This document shows positions 6,181 to 14,339 of a stretch of 46,540 bases of DNA, piece by piece. Each line of letters begins with the position of its first letter. Position 1 is the stretch's first letter. The notes beneath the pieces are model-generated. The model had not been told where the DNA came from. It worked only from the letters and a program-made list of their open reading frames with translations, and ran no database searches. The position numbers and the translations under genes are program-made. This DNA comes from Microbacterium sp. (GTDB lineage: Bacteria > Actinomycetota > Actinomycetes > Actinomycetales > Microbacteriaceae), in assembly GCF_031179285.1 (NCBI RefSeq), contig NZ_JAPSHY010000023.1, forward strand, positions 1 to 46,540, given 5' to 3'.

Positions 6181-8244
6181 TCAGGAGACCGCGCGTCGCC
6201 GACGCGCGAGCGCCGTACCGAGCGCGGCAAGCAACAGCCCCGCGAGCAGAGGGCCGGCCGGTACGGTCGCGCCCGTTGCGGCCAGGCCGGATCCGGCTCC
6301 CGCCGCACCTCCCGGCGCCCCGGCCCCTGAGCCTGTGCCCGAGCCCGCGCCCGCGCCCGCCGCAGTGACTTCGATTGCCACGCTCACCTCGAGGTTCGAC
6401 TCCTCGCCGATGGCCACGAGCAGATGCGAGCCGGCCGGAGCGCTCGCGGGAATGCGGAGGGATCCGCGGAGGTCTCCCTGGGCGTCGGCCTGGAGCGTGC
6501 CGAGCGCGATCGGATCAGAGCGGAGCTCGAAGGCGACCTTTTCGCCGGGCGCGAAGTCCTCACCCGTCACAGAGATCTCGCCGCCGGCTTTGACCGAGGC
6601 GGCATCGAGCGCCAGGGTCGGTACGGGCTGCGGGCACTCCACCGACAAGGCGAATTCGACGCCGGTGATCGTCTCACCCGCTGAGAGGTCGAACTGCTCG
6701 GCATCCTGGAGCGAGGTAGCCCCGCCCGCAAACTGCGTGCAGTACCCGGGAAGCTCGACGCCGACCGTGTACGTGCCGGCGGGCAGGATGCCGCCATCGA
6801 TCGTGGAGTCCGGGCTGAATGCGAACGCCCCCCACGACGGGACCCGCGCGACTTCCTCCCAGCCATCGCTGCCCCACCGGTAGGCGATCACCGTCGCTCC
6901 CTCGCCGTCTGGCTCTCCGCCGCCGTCGAGAGAGATGGCTCCGCGGATGTCGCCGCCGAGCGCGAGATCGAAGTCGACACCGGTACGGTCAGCGTCGGCA
7001 CCCAGCGCGACCGGGGTCGACTCGGATCTGGCCGCCGCGGACTCGTAGTACTGGGTCGCGTGGATCGGGTTGCTCAGCGGAGCACGCGTCTCGACCGTGT
7101 AGGTCCCGGGTGGAAGGGCGAGGGTGTACGCCCCGGCCTCGTCGGTGTAGGTCAGCCCGGCGAGCGACTCTCCGTCGTATGCGGTGACCGTTGCCGAGGC
7201 GAGCGGGCTCCCCGCGGCGGTCACGACTCCCGTGATGGCCGTCGCGGCCGCCAGCTGCGCATCGATCCCCGTGCGGCTCTCGCCGGCTGCGGCCGTGATC
7301 GCGGTCGCATCCTCCCTCAGCGGAGCATCGTCCCAGTACTCGGCGAACAACCGCTCATCGAACGCTCGGAAATGAACGATGTACGTGCCCGGGTTCACGC
7401 TGACGCTGTACCCGCCATCGGCCCCGATCTCGGCGTCGGCGATCCTCCCGCCGTCGACGGTCGAGACCTCGACGACGCCGGCTGCGGCAGCGCCGTCCGC
7501 ATCGCGGGTCACCTGCCCACTGATGGTCGCGGGAGCACGGAGGGATGCATCGATGGCCGCCGTCACCTCGCCGCCCGTGACGCTGACGGCCGTGGCCGCG
7601 CCCGGGTCGTACGCGCCGTCCCAGAACTCTCGCGCAAGCGCGCCTGTGTCAGAGGGCGTGAAGCTGACGGTGTAGCTGCCTGCCCGCAATCCATCCACGC
7701 GGTAGCTGCCGTCGTGCTGGCTCATCGTGGTGCCCGCCGTTCCCGTTCCCGACGACACGGTGACGACGACGCCGGATACCGGAGTACCGTCGCTCTCGCG
7801 AGTCACGGTTCCGGTGATCGACCCGCCCGCCTGCAGCGAAGCGTCGATACCGGTGACGACGGCCGCATCCGAGACCGTGATCACTTGCGCACTCATGTGG
7901 TCGCTGGCGCCGTCCCAGTACTCGGAGAGCAGCCCCGAGCCTGTTCCCTCCGTCGCGAAGCGAGCGGTGTACTGTCCGGAAGCCAGTCCGCTCACGGCGT
8001 ATGCACCGCTCTCATCGGTCACAGCGCCGAACGAGAACCCGCCGGCGGTGCTGGACACCGATACGACGACGCCGGCCACCGGCGTTCCGTCCGTCTCGCT
8101 CGTGACCACTCCCGTGATCGTCCCCGTGGCAGCGACGTCCTCGGCGGCCGCCGACACAGCTCCGGTCAACACCAGTGCGGCAGCGGCGGCACCCGCCAAC
8201 AGCGTGCGGAGCATGCCGCGCCCGGCGGCTCGTCGTGACGTCAT
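6181..8244 (-). CDS. LAXTG-anchored surface protein with repeated carboxypeptidase-regulatory-like domains
   Basis: 687 residues from the ATG at 8244 (GGAAGGGA eight bases upstream). A signal peptide with RR-containing n-region and a hydrophobic core is followed by AAAEDVAA. Four or five beta-sandwich units of about 90 residues follow, each with the pattern GTITGVVTSETDGTPVAGVV then YTARF...TGLLSEYWDGA, as in carboxypeptidase-regulatory-like/Cna-B-like domains. After a Gly/Ala/Ser linker it ends in LAATGA, a hydrophobic span and RRRRAVS. LAXTG is the class E sortase signal, so it should be linked to the cell wall. The ligand or role is unknown. It is divergent from the ESAT-6-like operon at 8493. 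Confidence 0.87.
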   Translation of the reverse strand: MTSRRAAGRGMLRTLLAGAAAAALVLTGAVSAAAEDVAATGTITGVVTSETDGTPVAGVVVSVSSTAGGFSFGAVTDESGAYAVSGLASGQYTARFATEGTGSGLLSEYWDGASDHMSAQVITVSDAAVVTGIDASLQAGGSITGTVTRESDGTPVSGVVVTVSSGTGTAGTTMSQHDGSYRVDGLRAGSYTVSFTPSDTGALAREFWDGAYDPGAATAVSVTGGEVTAAIDASLRAPATISGQVTRDADGAAAAGVVEVSTVDGGRIADAEIGADGGYSVSVNPGTYIVHFRAFDERLFAEYWDDAPLREDATAITAAAGESRTGIDAQLAAATAITGVVTAAGSPLASATVTAYDGESLAGLTYTDEAGAYTLALPPGTYTVETRAPLSNPIHATQYYESAAARSESTPVALGADADRTGVDFDLALGGDIRGAISLDGGGEPDGEGATVIAYRWGSDGWEEVARVPSWGAFAFSPDSTIDGGILPAGTYTVGVELPGYCTQFAGGATSLQDAEQFDLSAGETITGVEFALSVECPQPVPTLALDAASVKAGGEISVTGEDFAPGEKVAFELRSDPIALGTLQADAQGDLRGSLRIPASAPAGSHLLVAIGEESNLEVSVAIEVTAAGAGAGSGTGSGAGAPGGAAGAGSGLAATGATVPAGPLLAGLLLAALGTALARRRRAVS

Positions 8245-8405
8245 CGTTTCATCCCTTCCGGATGAAGGTCGCAGACGCACGGACACCGCTGTCACGCAGA
8301 CCTCAGGCCCAGTGTGCCGATCGCGCGGCAACGTGTTCGTGTCGAATCTAGGGGCAACAGGCGGTCGAGGGGAATAGTCGATTCGTCGGAAGAACAACAG
8401 TGCAG

Positions 8406-8425
8406 GATGGGCAATTCTCCCCATC
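8406..8425. promoter_or_regulatory. Candidate operator of the protease cassette, left copy
   Basis: GATGGGCAATTCTCCCCATC: an inverted repeat with GATGGG/CCCATC arms, ending 21 bases before TACACT. Read on the other strand it matches the copy at 13645-13664 in 16 of 20 positions, with all differences in the central four bases. Centred near -43 relative to the expected start of transcription, a typical activator position. Confidence 0.65.
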
Positions 8426-8446
8426 GCTGAAGAACCGCGACCCGAA

Positions 8447-8452
8447 TACACT
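8447..8452 (+). promoter_or_regulatory. -10 box of left cassette operon
   Basis: TACACT; the message should begin near 8459 and carries a Shine-Dalgarno GGGGAGGA just before the ATG at 8493. Confidence 0.55.
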
Positions 8453-8492
8453 GGCGTCGCAGAACTACACCCATGCACTCCGGGGAGGACTA

Positions 8493-8822
8493 ATGGGCAG
8501 CGGAGACGACGGTGTCAAGATCAGCGAAGAGGAGCTCACGGCGACTCTTACGACGCTGGCACAGACACTCGACCTGTTCAGCAACTTCGAGACCACGTTC
8601 ACGAACCTGGCGTCCAACGTGCCGTACTGGAGCAACCTCGGCACGATCGACGACACGAGCGGCGCGCTCCAGGCCACCCTGCAGGATCTCTCCGACTCCG
8701 TCACGGACGTGGCCACCGAGTTGACCCTCGACCTCGCAGCCTTCTTCAACGAGGTCGAGAACGTGCGCGACTCCTGGGCGGAGCTGGATGCGGCGCTGGC
8801 CACGCTCAAGGGCGAGGACTGA
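8493..8822 (+). CDS. Small helical ESAT-6-like protein
   Basis: 109 residues; the ATG is chosen because GGGGAGGAC lies directly before it. No signal peptide, no cysteines, predicted almost all helical with a central break around VPYWSNLGTIDD (Trp46), which resembles the helix-turn-helix of WXG100/ESAT-6 proteins, although the exact W-x-G motif is absent. Such proteins are usually secreted as dimers by type VII systems or act as partners for larger substrates. It leads a four-gene operon and the next gene starts 3 bases after its stop. Family assignment is inference from size, helicity, gene order and the mirror operon at 13312-13593. Confidence 0.7.
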   Translation: MGSGDDGVKISEEELTATLTTLAQTLDLFSNFETTFTNLASNVPYWSNLGTIDDTSGALQATLQDLSDSVTDVATELTLDLAAFFNEVENVRDSWAELDAALATLKGED

Positions 8823-8825
8823 CGC

Positions 8826-10037
8826 ATGTCGGACTACGGGATCGTGAAGTCGGGCTCCCATGTCATCGCGGTGCCCGACCGGATGCCCTGGGATACCGAG
8901 GCCGGATCTCCCATCCCCTCGGACACGCATCAGTTCGGTCGCCCGTTCTCGCAGACCGACCCGGCCCAGGCCGAGGCGATGCAGGAGAAGGCGTCCCAGC
9001 TCATCGCGCTCGCCTGGGCGATGCAGAGCGCGCAGACGACCCTCAAGAAGATCAGCGAGGCGGATCTCGGTGACGGTGACTCGCTCGACAGCCTCCGCTC
9101 CCACGCGGGCCAGTTCGCCGAGCAACTCGGCCCGCTCAGCGATGCGCTGACGAAGATCGGGTCCGGGCTGCTGGTCTACGGCTTCGCCATCGGCGAGATC
9201 ATCCCGACCGCCGCCAGGGTCGGCGAGCGTCTCGACGAGCTCTGGACCCCGGTCTCGACCGCGAACGAGGCGTACACCGCCACCTTCGAGCAGTACGGCT
9301 ACGGCCCTTATATCCCCGACAGCGACGCCGAGAAGGACATGAAGGCCGCGCACCGGGCCCTCGACAACGCCGTCGAGGCGTGGGAGACGAAGGCCGAGCG
9401 CGTCGACGTGCTCTGGAACAGCTGGATCGACGTGCACGACGCGGCCAACACCGCAGTCAAGGACGGCCTCGGTGACCTCGACTGGAACGACGTCATCAAC
9501 AAGGTCTCGGATGACATCCACAAGTGGGCGTCCTGGATCTCCACCTATGCGGCCCTCGGCGCTCTCGTGCCGATCCCCGGCGTCCAGGAGGTACTCGGCG
9601 TCGTCGCTCTGACCGCCGGAGGCGTCGCCCTCTACATCTCCGCCGACCATGCCCTGGACGGCACCGGAACGTGGAGCGACGTCATCACCGACGGCATCAA
9701 CGTCATTCCCATCACCGACATCGCCCTGCTGAGAAAGATCACGCAGGTTCCCGGAGTGGCTGAAGAGCTCATCAAGGCCGGCGGACGAGGCCTCGACGTC
9801 GACGACGAGGCGATCAAGGCCCTGTTGAACAAGTGGAAGCGCGAGTACGGCGAGAAGGTGCTGGCCGAGGGCTTCTCGAATCCGCGGATCCGGGATTCAT
9901 TGAACGCGTATCTCGCGCTGGAGGCGAAGAAGGCGGCGGGCTCACAGGTGCCCGATCCGGAGTACCCGCCGGCAGATGAGGTCGAAGACCTGCGGCGTGA
10001 CGCAGAGCGCATCGCCCGCCGTCGCGGCAAGCACTGA
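8826..10037 (+). CDS. Putative type VII-secreted or membrane-associated protein, unknown effector
   Basis: 403 residues without a classical signal peptide. The N-terminal part (about 45-210) is helical with many Ala and Trp residues, comparable to the helical targeting domains of actinobacterial type VII substrates. A hydrophobic stretch at about 241-272 could cross or insert into a membrane. The last ~90 residues are highly charged, ending EDLRRDAERIARRRGKH; I recognise no catalytic motif there. Its position directly after an ESAT-6-like gene parallels the calpain-like protease at 11989-13308. It could be an effector, a pore-forming or structural partner, or a PPE-like carrier; none is proven. 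Confidence 0.7.
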   Translation: MSDYGIVKSGSHVIAVPDRMPWDTEAGSPIPSDTHQFGRPFSQTDPAQAEAMQEKASQLIALAWAMQSAQTTLKKISEADLGDGDSLDSLRSHAGQFAEQLGPLSDALTKIGSGLLVYGFAIGEIIPTAARVGERLDELWTPVSTANEAYTATFEQYGYGPYIPDSDAEKDMKAAHRALDNAVEAWETKAERVDVLWNSWIDVHDAANTAVKDGLGDLDWNDVINKVSDDIHKWASWISTYAALGALVPIPGVQEVLGVVALTAGGVALYISADHALDGTGTWSDVITDGINVIPITDIALLRKITQVPGVAEELIKAGGRGLDVDDEAIKALLNKWKREYGEKVLAEGFSNPRIRDSLNAYLALEAKKAAGSQVPDPEYPPADEVEDLRRDAERIARRRGKH

Positions 10038-10039
10038 TC

Positions 10040-10630
10040 GTGCCCGCTCGGGTACTGCTGTTCGAGCCGCCGCGCGGAGTTCTGATCGTGCCGAGATCGG
10101 CAGCGGAGATCGCTCTCGAAGACGCGGGGCTCCCCGATGCACCCGAGGCCGAGCGCACCCGCGTATTGACAACGATGGCGCACGACGCCGCCGAAGCGAA
10201 CGCGACCGTCGTCCTGGTCTGGCAGGAAGGTTTCGCGCCCTTCGGGCTCTGGATACAGATCACTCCGATCTCCGGCATCCGGCTCGCGCGCGATTTCGTG
10301 CGAGGCGAGACGAGCGGCTGGGTCGGCCAGGTGCACGCCCCGCATATCGGTCCGGGACTCGAATGGTTCGCACCGGCATCCGAAGGGGAATCAGCCTCAC
10401 GGTGGTCGGCTGTCTTCGCCGACGAGAATCTCTTCGTGAATCTGACCCTGAGTGCATCGTCCTTCGCCGACCTCGTGGCGCGGCGGTCGCTCGTGGAGAG
10501 CACGGTGCTCCCCTCGCTCGTGATCGCCGCGGATGCCGAGCCGTGGCGCTCTCTGGAGGAAGTCGGCTCCGGAATCGTCGCTGCCAAGGAGCCCTGGCCG
10601 CAGCTGACCGACGCGGAGCCGGCCGGATGA
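10040..10630 (+). CDS. Unknown protein of the cassette (196 aa)
   Basis: GTG start two bases after the previous stop. No signal peptide or membrane segment. Alternating beta-type stretches (RVLLFEPPRGVLIVP, ATVVLVWQEGFAP, NLFVNLTLSASS) and helices suggest a compact alpha/beta protein. I do not recognise a family. Its stop overlaps the next ATG by four bases (ATGA). Being third in an operon with a putative secreted protein, it could be a chaperone, immunity or accessory protein; that is speculation. Confidence 0.75.
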   Translation: MPARVLLFEPPRGVLIVPRSAAEIALEDAGLPDAPEAERTRVLTTMAHDAAEANATVVLVWQEGFAPFGLWIQITPISGIRLARDFVRGETSGWVGQVHAPHIGPGLEWFAPASEGESASRWSAVFADENLFVNLTLSASSFADLVARRSLVESTVLPSLVIAADAEPWRSLEEVGSGIVAAKEPWPQLTDAEPAG

Positions 10631-11166
10631 GCGCTTCTCTCCGCCGGTTGATCGCTCCGGCAGACCCGATCTATCGGCTGCCTCTTCACGACGGCTGGCG
10701 GCGGATGCCGGCGGACGACCCCCGCCTGACCGCGCGGCTGCCTCGCGAGGTGGGCTCGCTGCGCGGCGACTCGATCACGGCGATCCTGATGCCGGCGGAT
10801 CGCGATGCGCCGCTCACCGCCCCGATCATCGAGCGACAGATTCGCGGCGAGAAGTTCGGAACACTCGACGCGCTGGTCGACGAGCAGATCGCCGCCGGTG
10901 CCAGTGCCACCCTCGGCGACCCGGCGATCCTGAGGCACGGCGTGCGAGAGACGGCGGGTGACGTCGAGGGATACGTCGTGCGCTATCTGCTGGCGACTCC
11001 GGGTACCGGGCGCCGGCGCGGCGTCGAGTTCATCGTCGCGTTCCCGGCGTTGCCCGACGACAAGCGGCAGGTGCTCGAGGCGCTGTATGACGGCATCATC
11101 GTCTCAGGCTCCTGGTGCGTGCCCAACGGGAATCCGCTCAGCCCACCGGAACCTTCCGGCGGTTGA
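10627..11166 (+). CDS. Unknown protein of the cassette (179 aa)
   Basis: Soluble, no signal peptide; coupled to the previous gene through an ATGA overlap. The C-terminal half (RRGVEFIVAFPALPDDKRQV then LYDGIIVSGSW) has the strand-helix layout of small alpha/beta domains, loosely like the end of its neighbour, so the two may be distant relatives. No known family recognised. Its last 29 bases overlap the 3' end of the lipoprotein gene on the other strand, so the two operons meet tail to tail. Function unknown; chaperone or immunity roles are possible only by position. Confidence 0.78.
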   Translation: MSASLRRLIAPADPIYRLPLHDGWRRMPADDPRLTARLPREVGSLRGDSITAILMPADRDAPLTAPIIERQIRGEKFGTLDALVDEQIAAGASATLGDPAILRHGVRETAGDVEGYVVRYLLATPGTGRRRGVEFIVAFPALPDDKRQVLEALYDGIIVSGSWCVPNGNPLSPPEPSGG

Positions 11167-11992
11167 CCAGGCTCGGATTGCTCGTGTTGATCACGGTCGG
11201 CGTTCCGCTGGACGTGTCGATGAAGAAGACCCCGGTCTGACCCGCATCCTTCACCGGGAACGCCCACGTGCCACCGATCACCTCGGGCTGCGGGCCCTGG
11301 ACCACGTCGAGCGGTTCCGGCATCTCGCCCTTGAGGACCTCGATCGGAGTGAGGGTCGCCGACGCGGAGAAGGCGGCGCGAGGTGTCTGCACGACGATGT
11401 CATGGTCGGCGCCGCGCGCGCTGGCGAAGACGATGATGTCCGCCTGCGCCGTCCAGGCCGCGATCTCCTCCTTCGTCGCGGTGGGGGCGGCCTCGGGCTG
11501 CCCGGCGATCACACGCTCGAACTTCTGCCAGTTGCCCCAGTCGTCGTGCACCCCGACGTTGCCGAACAGTTCGTATCCGTCCTCGCCGGCGGATGCGAGG
11601 ACGAATATCCCCTCGTGCCGGGAGTCGAAGGAGGCCTCGGGCTGCGCCGCGAGGTAGTACGCGGTGCCTGCCGGCTTCGACACGGTGATCGTCGCGGCGG
11701 CATCGCCCTTCAACGTGTCATCGACGCGCACGATGGCGGTCTGGGCGGGGAACTCGGCTGCATCGGCATCCGCCACCGCCGGCTCCACGGACTCGACCGT
11801 GCCGAACGTGATCACGTCGGCACCGGCGACGAGCTCGCTGATCGGTTCGGATGGATTCGGATCGGAGACGCCCTGTGTCGTCGACGGTTGCGGGGTGGGC
11901 ATTGCGTCCTCCTCAGGAACTGGACTGCACGCGGTGAGAACCATCAGCGCGGCGACGATCACCGCGAGGCCGTGCCATCTCGACGTGTTCAT
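11138..11992 (-). CDS. Secreted lipoprotein of the calpain cassette
   Basis: 284 residues. The N-terminus has Arg, a hydrophobic core and the lipobox LTAC with Cys22, so it should be lipid-anchored on the outer face of the membrane. The mature part holds a repeated theme of short beta-rich segments (ITFGTVESVEP, TAIVRVDDTLKG, then ADIIVFASARG, TLTPIEVLKGEMP), which looks like two copies of one domain of about 110 residues. No family recognised. Its ATG overlaps the protease stop by four bases (ATGA), so the amounts are coupled. It could be an inhibitor/immunity lipoprotein or a surface docking partner for the protease; both are inference. Confidence 0.82.
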   Translation of the reverse strand: MNTSRWHGLAVIVAALMVLTACSPVPEEDAMPTPQPSTTQGVSDPNPSEPISELVAGADVITFGTVESVEPAVADADAAEFPAQTAIVRVDDTLKGDAAATITVSKPAGTAYYLAAQPEASFDSRHEGIFVLASAGEDGYELFGNVGVHDDWGNWQKFERVIAGQPEAAPTATKEEIAAWTAQADIIVFASARGADHDIVVQTPRAAFSASATLTPIEVLKGEMPEPLDVVQGPQPEVIGGTWAFPVKDAGQTGVFFIDTSSGTPTVINTSNPSLVNRRKVPVG

Positions 11993-13308
11993 CGATTCGC
12001 GATCGAGACATCCGAGAACGACTCCGAGAAATCTTCCATGCTCATAGTGAAGTATCCGTCGTCGGGGTCGTTCAGCACACCACCGGCATCGGTGATCTGG
12101 GTCTGGTGGTTGTTGTTGTGGCCCCACGGATTGCGGATCACGACGTACTGCCGGCCGTCGACCTCGTAGGCATCGGTCACGGTCAGCGCGTGCCCGCCGT
12201 CCTGGAACCCGAGCTGACCGTGCGTGGCGGCAGCCACGACCGGGCGCCCGTCGTCGAGGGCGTCGTTCATGTCGTCGTAACTGTCGCCGACGTCGTTTCC
12301 ACCCGTCGCGAAGTCCCAGAATCCGGAGTCGTCGTCCTTCGTGTCGGCGTCGTGACCGAAGATGTCCTCCATGACCTCGTGGGGCCACCCGCCGTTGTCG
12401 AACTCCTCGTAGCTGCCTTCGTGGATCACGTATGCGGCTTCGATGACGCGCACCCAGTCGGCCTGGTCGTTGTCGAGGAACTGATCGCTGCTGACCGTGA
12501 TGTCCCCGTCGGCGAAGTGCACCGTGTAGGTGCCGTCCGGATTGACGGTGATCATGTCCCTGATCTTCTGCGGGTCGCCGTCGGCGAGACCCGCGAGCAC
12601 CGCCAGCAGGTAGCAGTTTCCGGCGCCCCCCTGGTGGACGTCGGAGGGATCGGGATCGCCGTTGGGGTACAGAGTCGACGTGCCGTCGCCGGGGAGCTTG
12701 TCACCGGCCCTGATCGCCTCGAGGTCTGGGTCGGCGAGGCACGTCACGGCCTGGTCGTACACGGACTGCCAGTCGACGAACTTGTTGTTCCAGTCCGCGG
12801 CGACCTCGCCCCACGCGTCCTGGGCATCCCAGATGTCCGCCTCGAGCTGCTGGCGCTTCTCGACCTGCTCGTCATAGTCGTCGTCGCCTTCGACCGGAGC
12901 CTCGCCGTCGACGTAGGCGGCCTGAAGATCCTTCAGCGTCGTCCACCGCTCCTGGCACGTCACCGCGAGGGAGTTCAGCGCCTCCTGCTGGCCGGACGTT
13001 TCCGACCCGTAGTCGCGGAGCGCGATGCCGACGGGTCCGTAGATGGCGCCGGCGACGGCGATCCGCTCGGCGACATCGCCGATCGACGATCGCAGCTTCT
13101 CGGCCGCTTTCCCGGTGATGCGCCACTGCGTCATCTCGGAGTCCCGGATCGTGCGCAGCTGGGTGGCGAGCTGGCTCATCATGTTCCCGTGGTCGGACAT
13201 CTTGCGCCCGCTCGAGAAGACGGTCTCGGGCTCGCCCTTCATCGACCGGATCTGCTCGCCTACGCCTGCGGCTTCGCCTGCGGTTCCCGCCTCGACATTC
13301 GCGCTCAT
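11989..13308 (-). CDS. Calpain-like cysteine protease with helical N-terminal (type VII-like) domain
   Basis: 439 residues. Residues 1-200 are helical with no signal peptide, consistent with an LXG/ESAT-6-type secretion domain. The rest is a calpain-family (peptidase C2) core: QGGAGNCYLLAVL places oxyanion Gln226 and catalytic Cys232, GGHALTV gives His373, and VVIRNPWG gives Asn393, completing the Cys-His-Asn triad. Acidic stretches (DADTKDDDSGFWD and others) may bind calcium. It follows an ESAT-6-like gene by three bases and is coupled to a lipoprotein gene. The likely role is a secreted protease acting on neighbouring cells or on the cell's own envelope. The catalytic assignment is strong; the secretion route is inferred. 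Confidence 0.85.
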   Translation of the reverse strand: MSANVEAGTAGEAAGVGEQIRSMKGEPETVFSSGRKMSDHGNMMSQLATQLRTIRDSEMTQWRITGKAAEKLRSSIGDVAERIAVAGAIYGPVGIALRDYGSETSGQQEALNSLAVTCQERWTTLKDLQAAYVDGEAPVEGDDDYDEQVEKRQQLEADIWDAQDAWGEVAADWNNKFVDWQSVYDQAVTCLADPDLEAIRAGDKLPGDGTSTLYPNGDPDPSDVHQGGAGNCYLLAVLAGLADGDPQKIRDMITVNPDGTYTVHFADGDITVSSDQFLDNDQADWVRVIEAAYVIHEGSYEEFDNGGWPHEVMEDIFGHDADTKDDDSGFWDFATGGNDVGDSYDDMNDALDDGRPVVAAATHGQLGFQDGGHALTVTDAYEVDGRQYVVIRNPWGHNNNHQTQITDAGGVLNDPDDGYFTMSMEDFSESFSDVSIANR

Positions 13309-13311
13309 GGG

Positions 13312-13593
13312 TCAGAACCACCTGTCCAGTCCGTAGTACGAGTCGACGACGTCGCCGATGTACGCCGAGATGTCCTCGAGAGAGGCGATGAGCTCTTCGC
13401 GCTTCGGCTCCCAGGAGCCGCAGAAGTCGCCGGCCAGACTGCTGAGCTCCGCCTTGTCGTACGGGTGATCGATCGCACCGCCGATGTCGGCGCTGCGCTC
13501 CGGTGCATCCTCCAGCTCGGCGATCGCCGATCGGATGGATTCTCTGACCCCCGTCAAGAGGTCGTAGTCGATGACGACTTTCTCCGCACTCAT
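13312..13593 (-). CDS. ESAT-6-like small helical protein
   Basis: 93 residues, all helical, with a central DFCGSWEPKREEL turn (Trp61) where WXG100 proteins have W-x-G, and an acidic aromatic tail (VVDSYYGLDRWF). It lacks the strict W-x-G and the canonical YxxxD/E tail, so it is a divergent member at best. First gene of the calpain operon; the protease ATG comes three bases after its stop. By family logic it should be a co-secreted partner or targeting factor for the protease. It mirrors the 109-residue protein at 8493-8822. Confidence 0.75.
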   Translation of the reverse strand: MSAEKVVIDYDLLTGVRESIRSAIAELEDAPERSADIGGAIDHPYDKAELSSLAGDFCGSWEPKREELIASLEDISAYIGDVVDSYYGLDRWF

Positions 13594-13617
13594 TCCGCAC
13601 CCCCACGCTCATGGACG

Positions 13618-13623
13618 ACGCTA
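13618..13623 (-). promoter_or_regulatory. -10 box of calpain operon
   Basis: TAGCGT on the minus strand; exactly 21 bases separate it from the operator at 13645-13664, as in the left operon. Confidence 0.55.
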
Positions 13624-13644
13624 TCGGACGCAGTCGATTCCGCT

Positions 13645-13664
13645 GATGGGCAGAAGTCCCCATC
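13645..13664. promoter_or_regulatory. Candidate operator of the protease cassette, right copy
   Basis: On the coding (minus) strand it reads GATGGGGACTTCTGCCCATC. It has the same arms and spacing as 8406-8425. The flanking 21-base spacers are also alike (both contain a GCG-CCGA run just before the -10). Confidence 0.65.
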
Positions 13665-13709
13665 CGTGCGGGGCTCACGCCAGGCGGTCTCGGCCGGGGC
13701 GATCGCTCG

Positions 13710-14339
13710 TCACTCGAGCAGCCCCCGCTGGAACCCGACCGCCACGGCTGCCGCACGGTCGCTGACGCCGAGCTTGGTGAAGATGTGCAGGATGTGCGAC
13801 TTCACCGTCGCCTCACTGATGAACAGTCGCGCAGCAGCCTCACGGTTCGTCGCACCCACCGCGATCAGCCGCAGCACCTCGAGCTCACGCGCACTGAGCG
13901 GTGACTCGGGCGCGCGCACCCGACCCATCAGGCGCATGGCGACGGTCGGTGACAGCACCGCGTCGCCGCGGGCGGCCGCTTCTACGGCGCGCATGAGCTC
14001 GTCGCCGGGCGCGTCCTTCAACAGGTACCCGGTGGCGCCGGCTTCGATCGCTGGCAGCACCTCGCTGTCGGTGTCGTAGGTCGTGAGAACGAGCACGGAT
14101 GTCGGCAGGCCGAGTTCGGCGAGGCGCTTGATCGCCGTGACCCCGTCCATCCGCGGCATCCGCAGATCCATGAGCACGACGTCGGGCGAAAGCGTCTGGG
14201 CGAGGGCGACGGCCTCCGCCCCGTCGCCCGCCTCCCCCACGACCTCGAAGCGCGGGTCGCCGGCGAACATGCCACGGAGCCCGTCGCGGACGACCGGATG
14301 ATCGTCGGCGATGAGCACGCGGATGTGAGCATCAGTCAT
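13710..14339 (-). CDS. NarL/LuxR-family response regulator
   Basis: 209 residues. The receiver domain has the acidic pair ADD at 11-13, phospho-acceptor Asp58 in LMDLRMPRMDG, and a late LLKD lysine; the C-terminal LuxR helix-turn-helix begins at SARELEVLRLIAVGATNREA. It is the last gene of an ABC exporter-kinase-regulator operon, and its start overlaps the kinase gene by eight bases, so this is the cognate partner. The dyad in front of this operon (17317-17334) is a likely target, giving autoregulation. Signal unknown; DesR/LiaR-like systems respond to membrane stress, which fits the exporter. Confidence 0.92.
   Translation of the reverse strand: MTDAHIRVLIADDHPVVRDGLRGMFAGDPRFEVVGEAGDGAEAVALAQTLSPDVVLMDLRMPRMDGVTAIKRLAELGLPTSVLVLTTYDTDSEVLPAIEAGATGYLLKDAPGDELMRAVEAAARGDAVLSPTVAMRLMGRVRAPESPLSARELEVLRLIAVGATNREAAARLFISEATVKSHILHIFTKLGVSDRAAAVAVGFQRGLLE

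Noticed and set aside
10627..11166. Calling the two small cassette genes immunity proteins
   Set aside because: Position alone supports it; no homology or motif seen.
13312..13593. Calling this a canonical WXG100 protein
   Set aside because: The Trp is present but not in a W-x-G motif and the tail motif is absent, so only ESAT-6-like is claimed.
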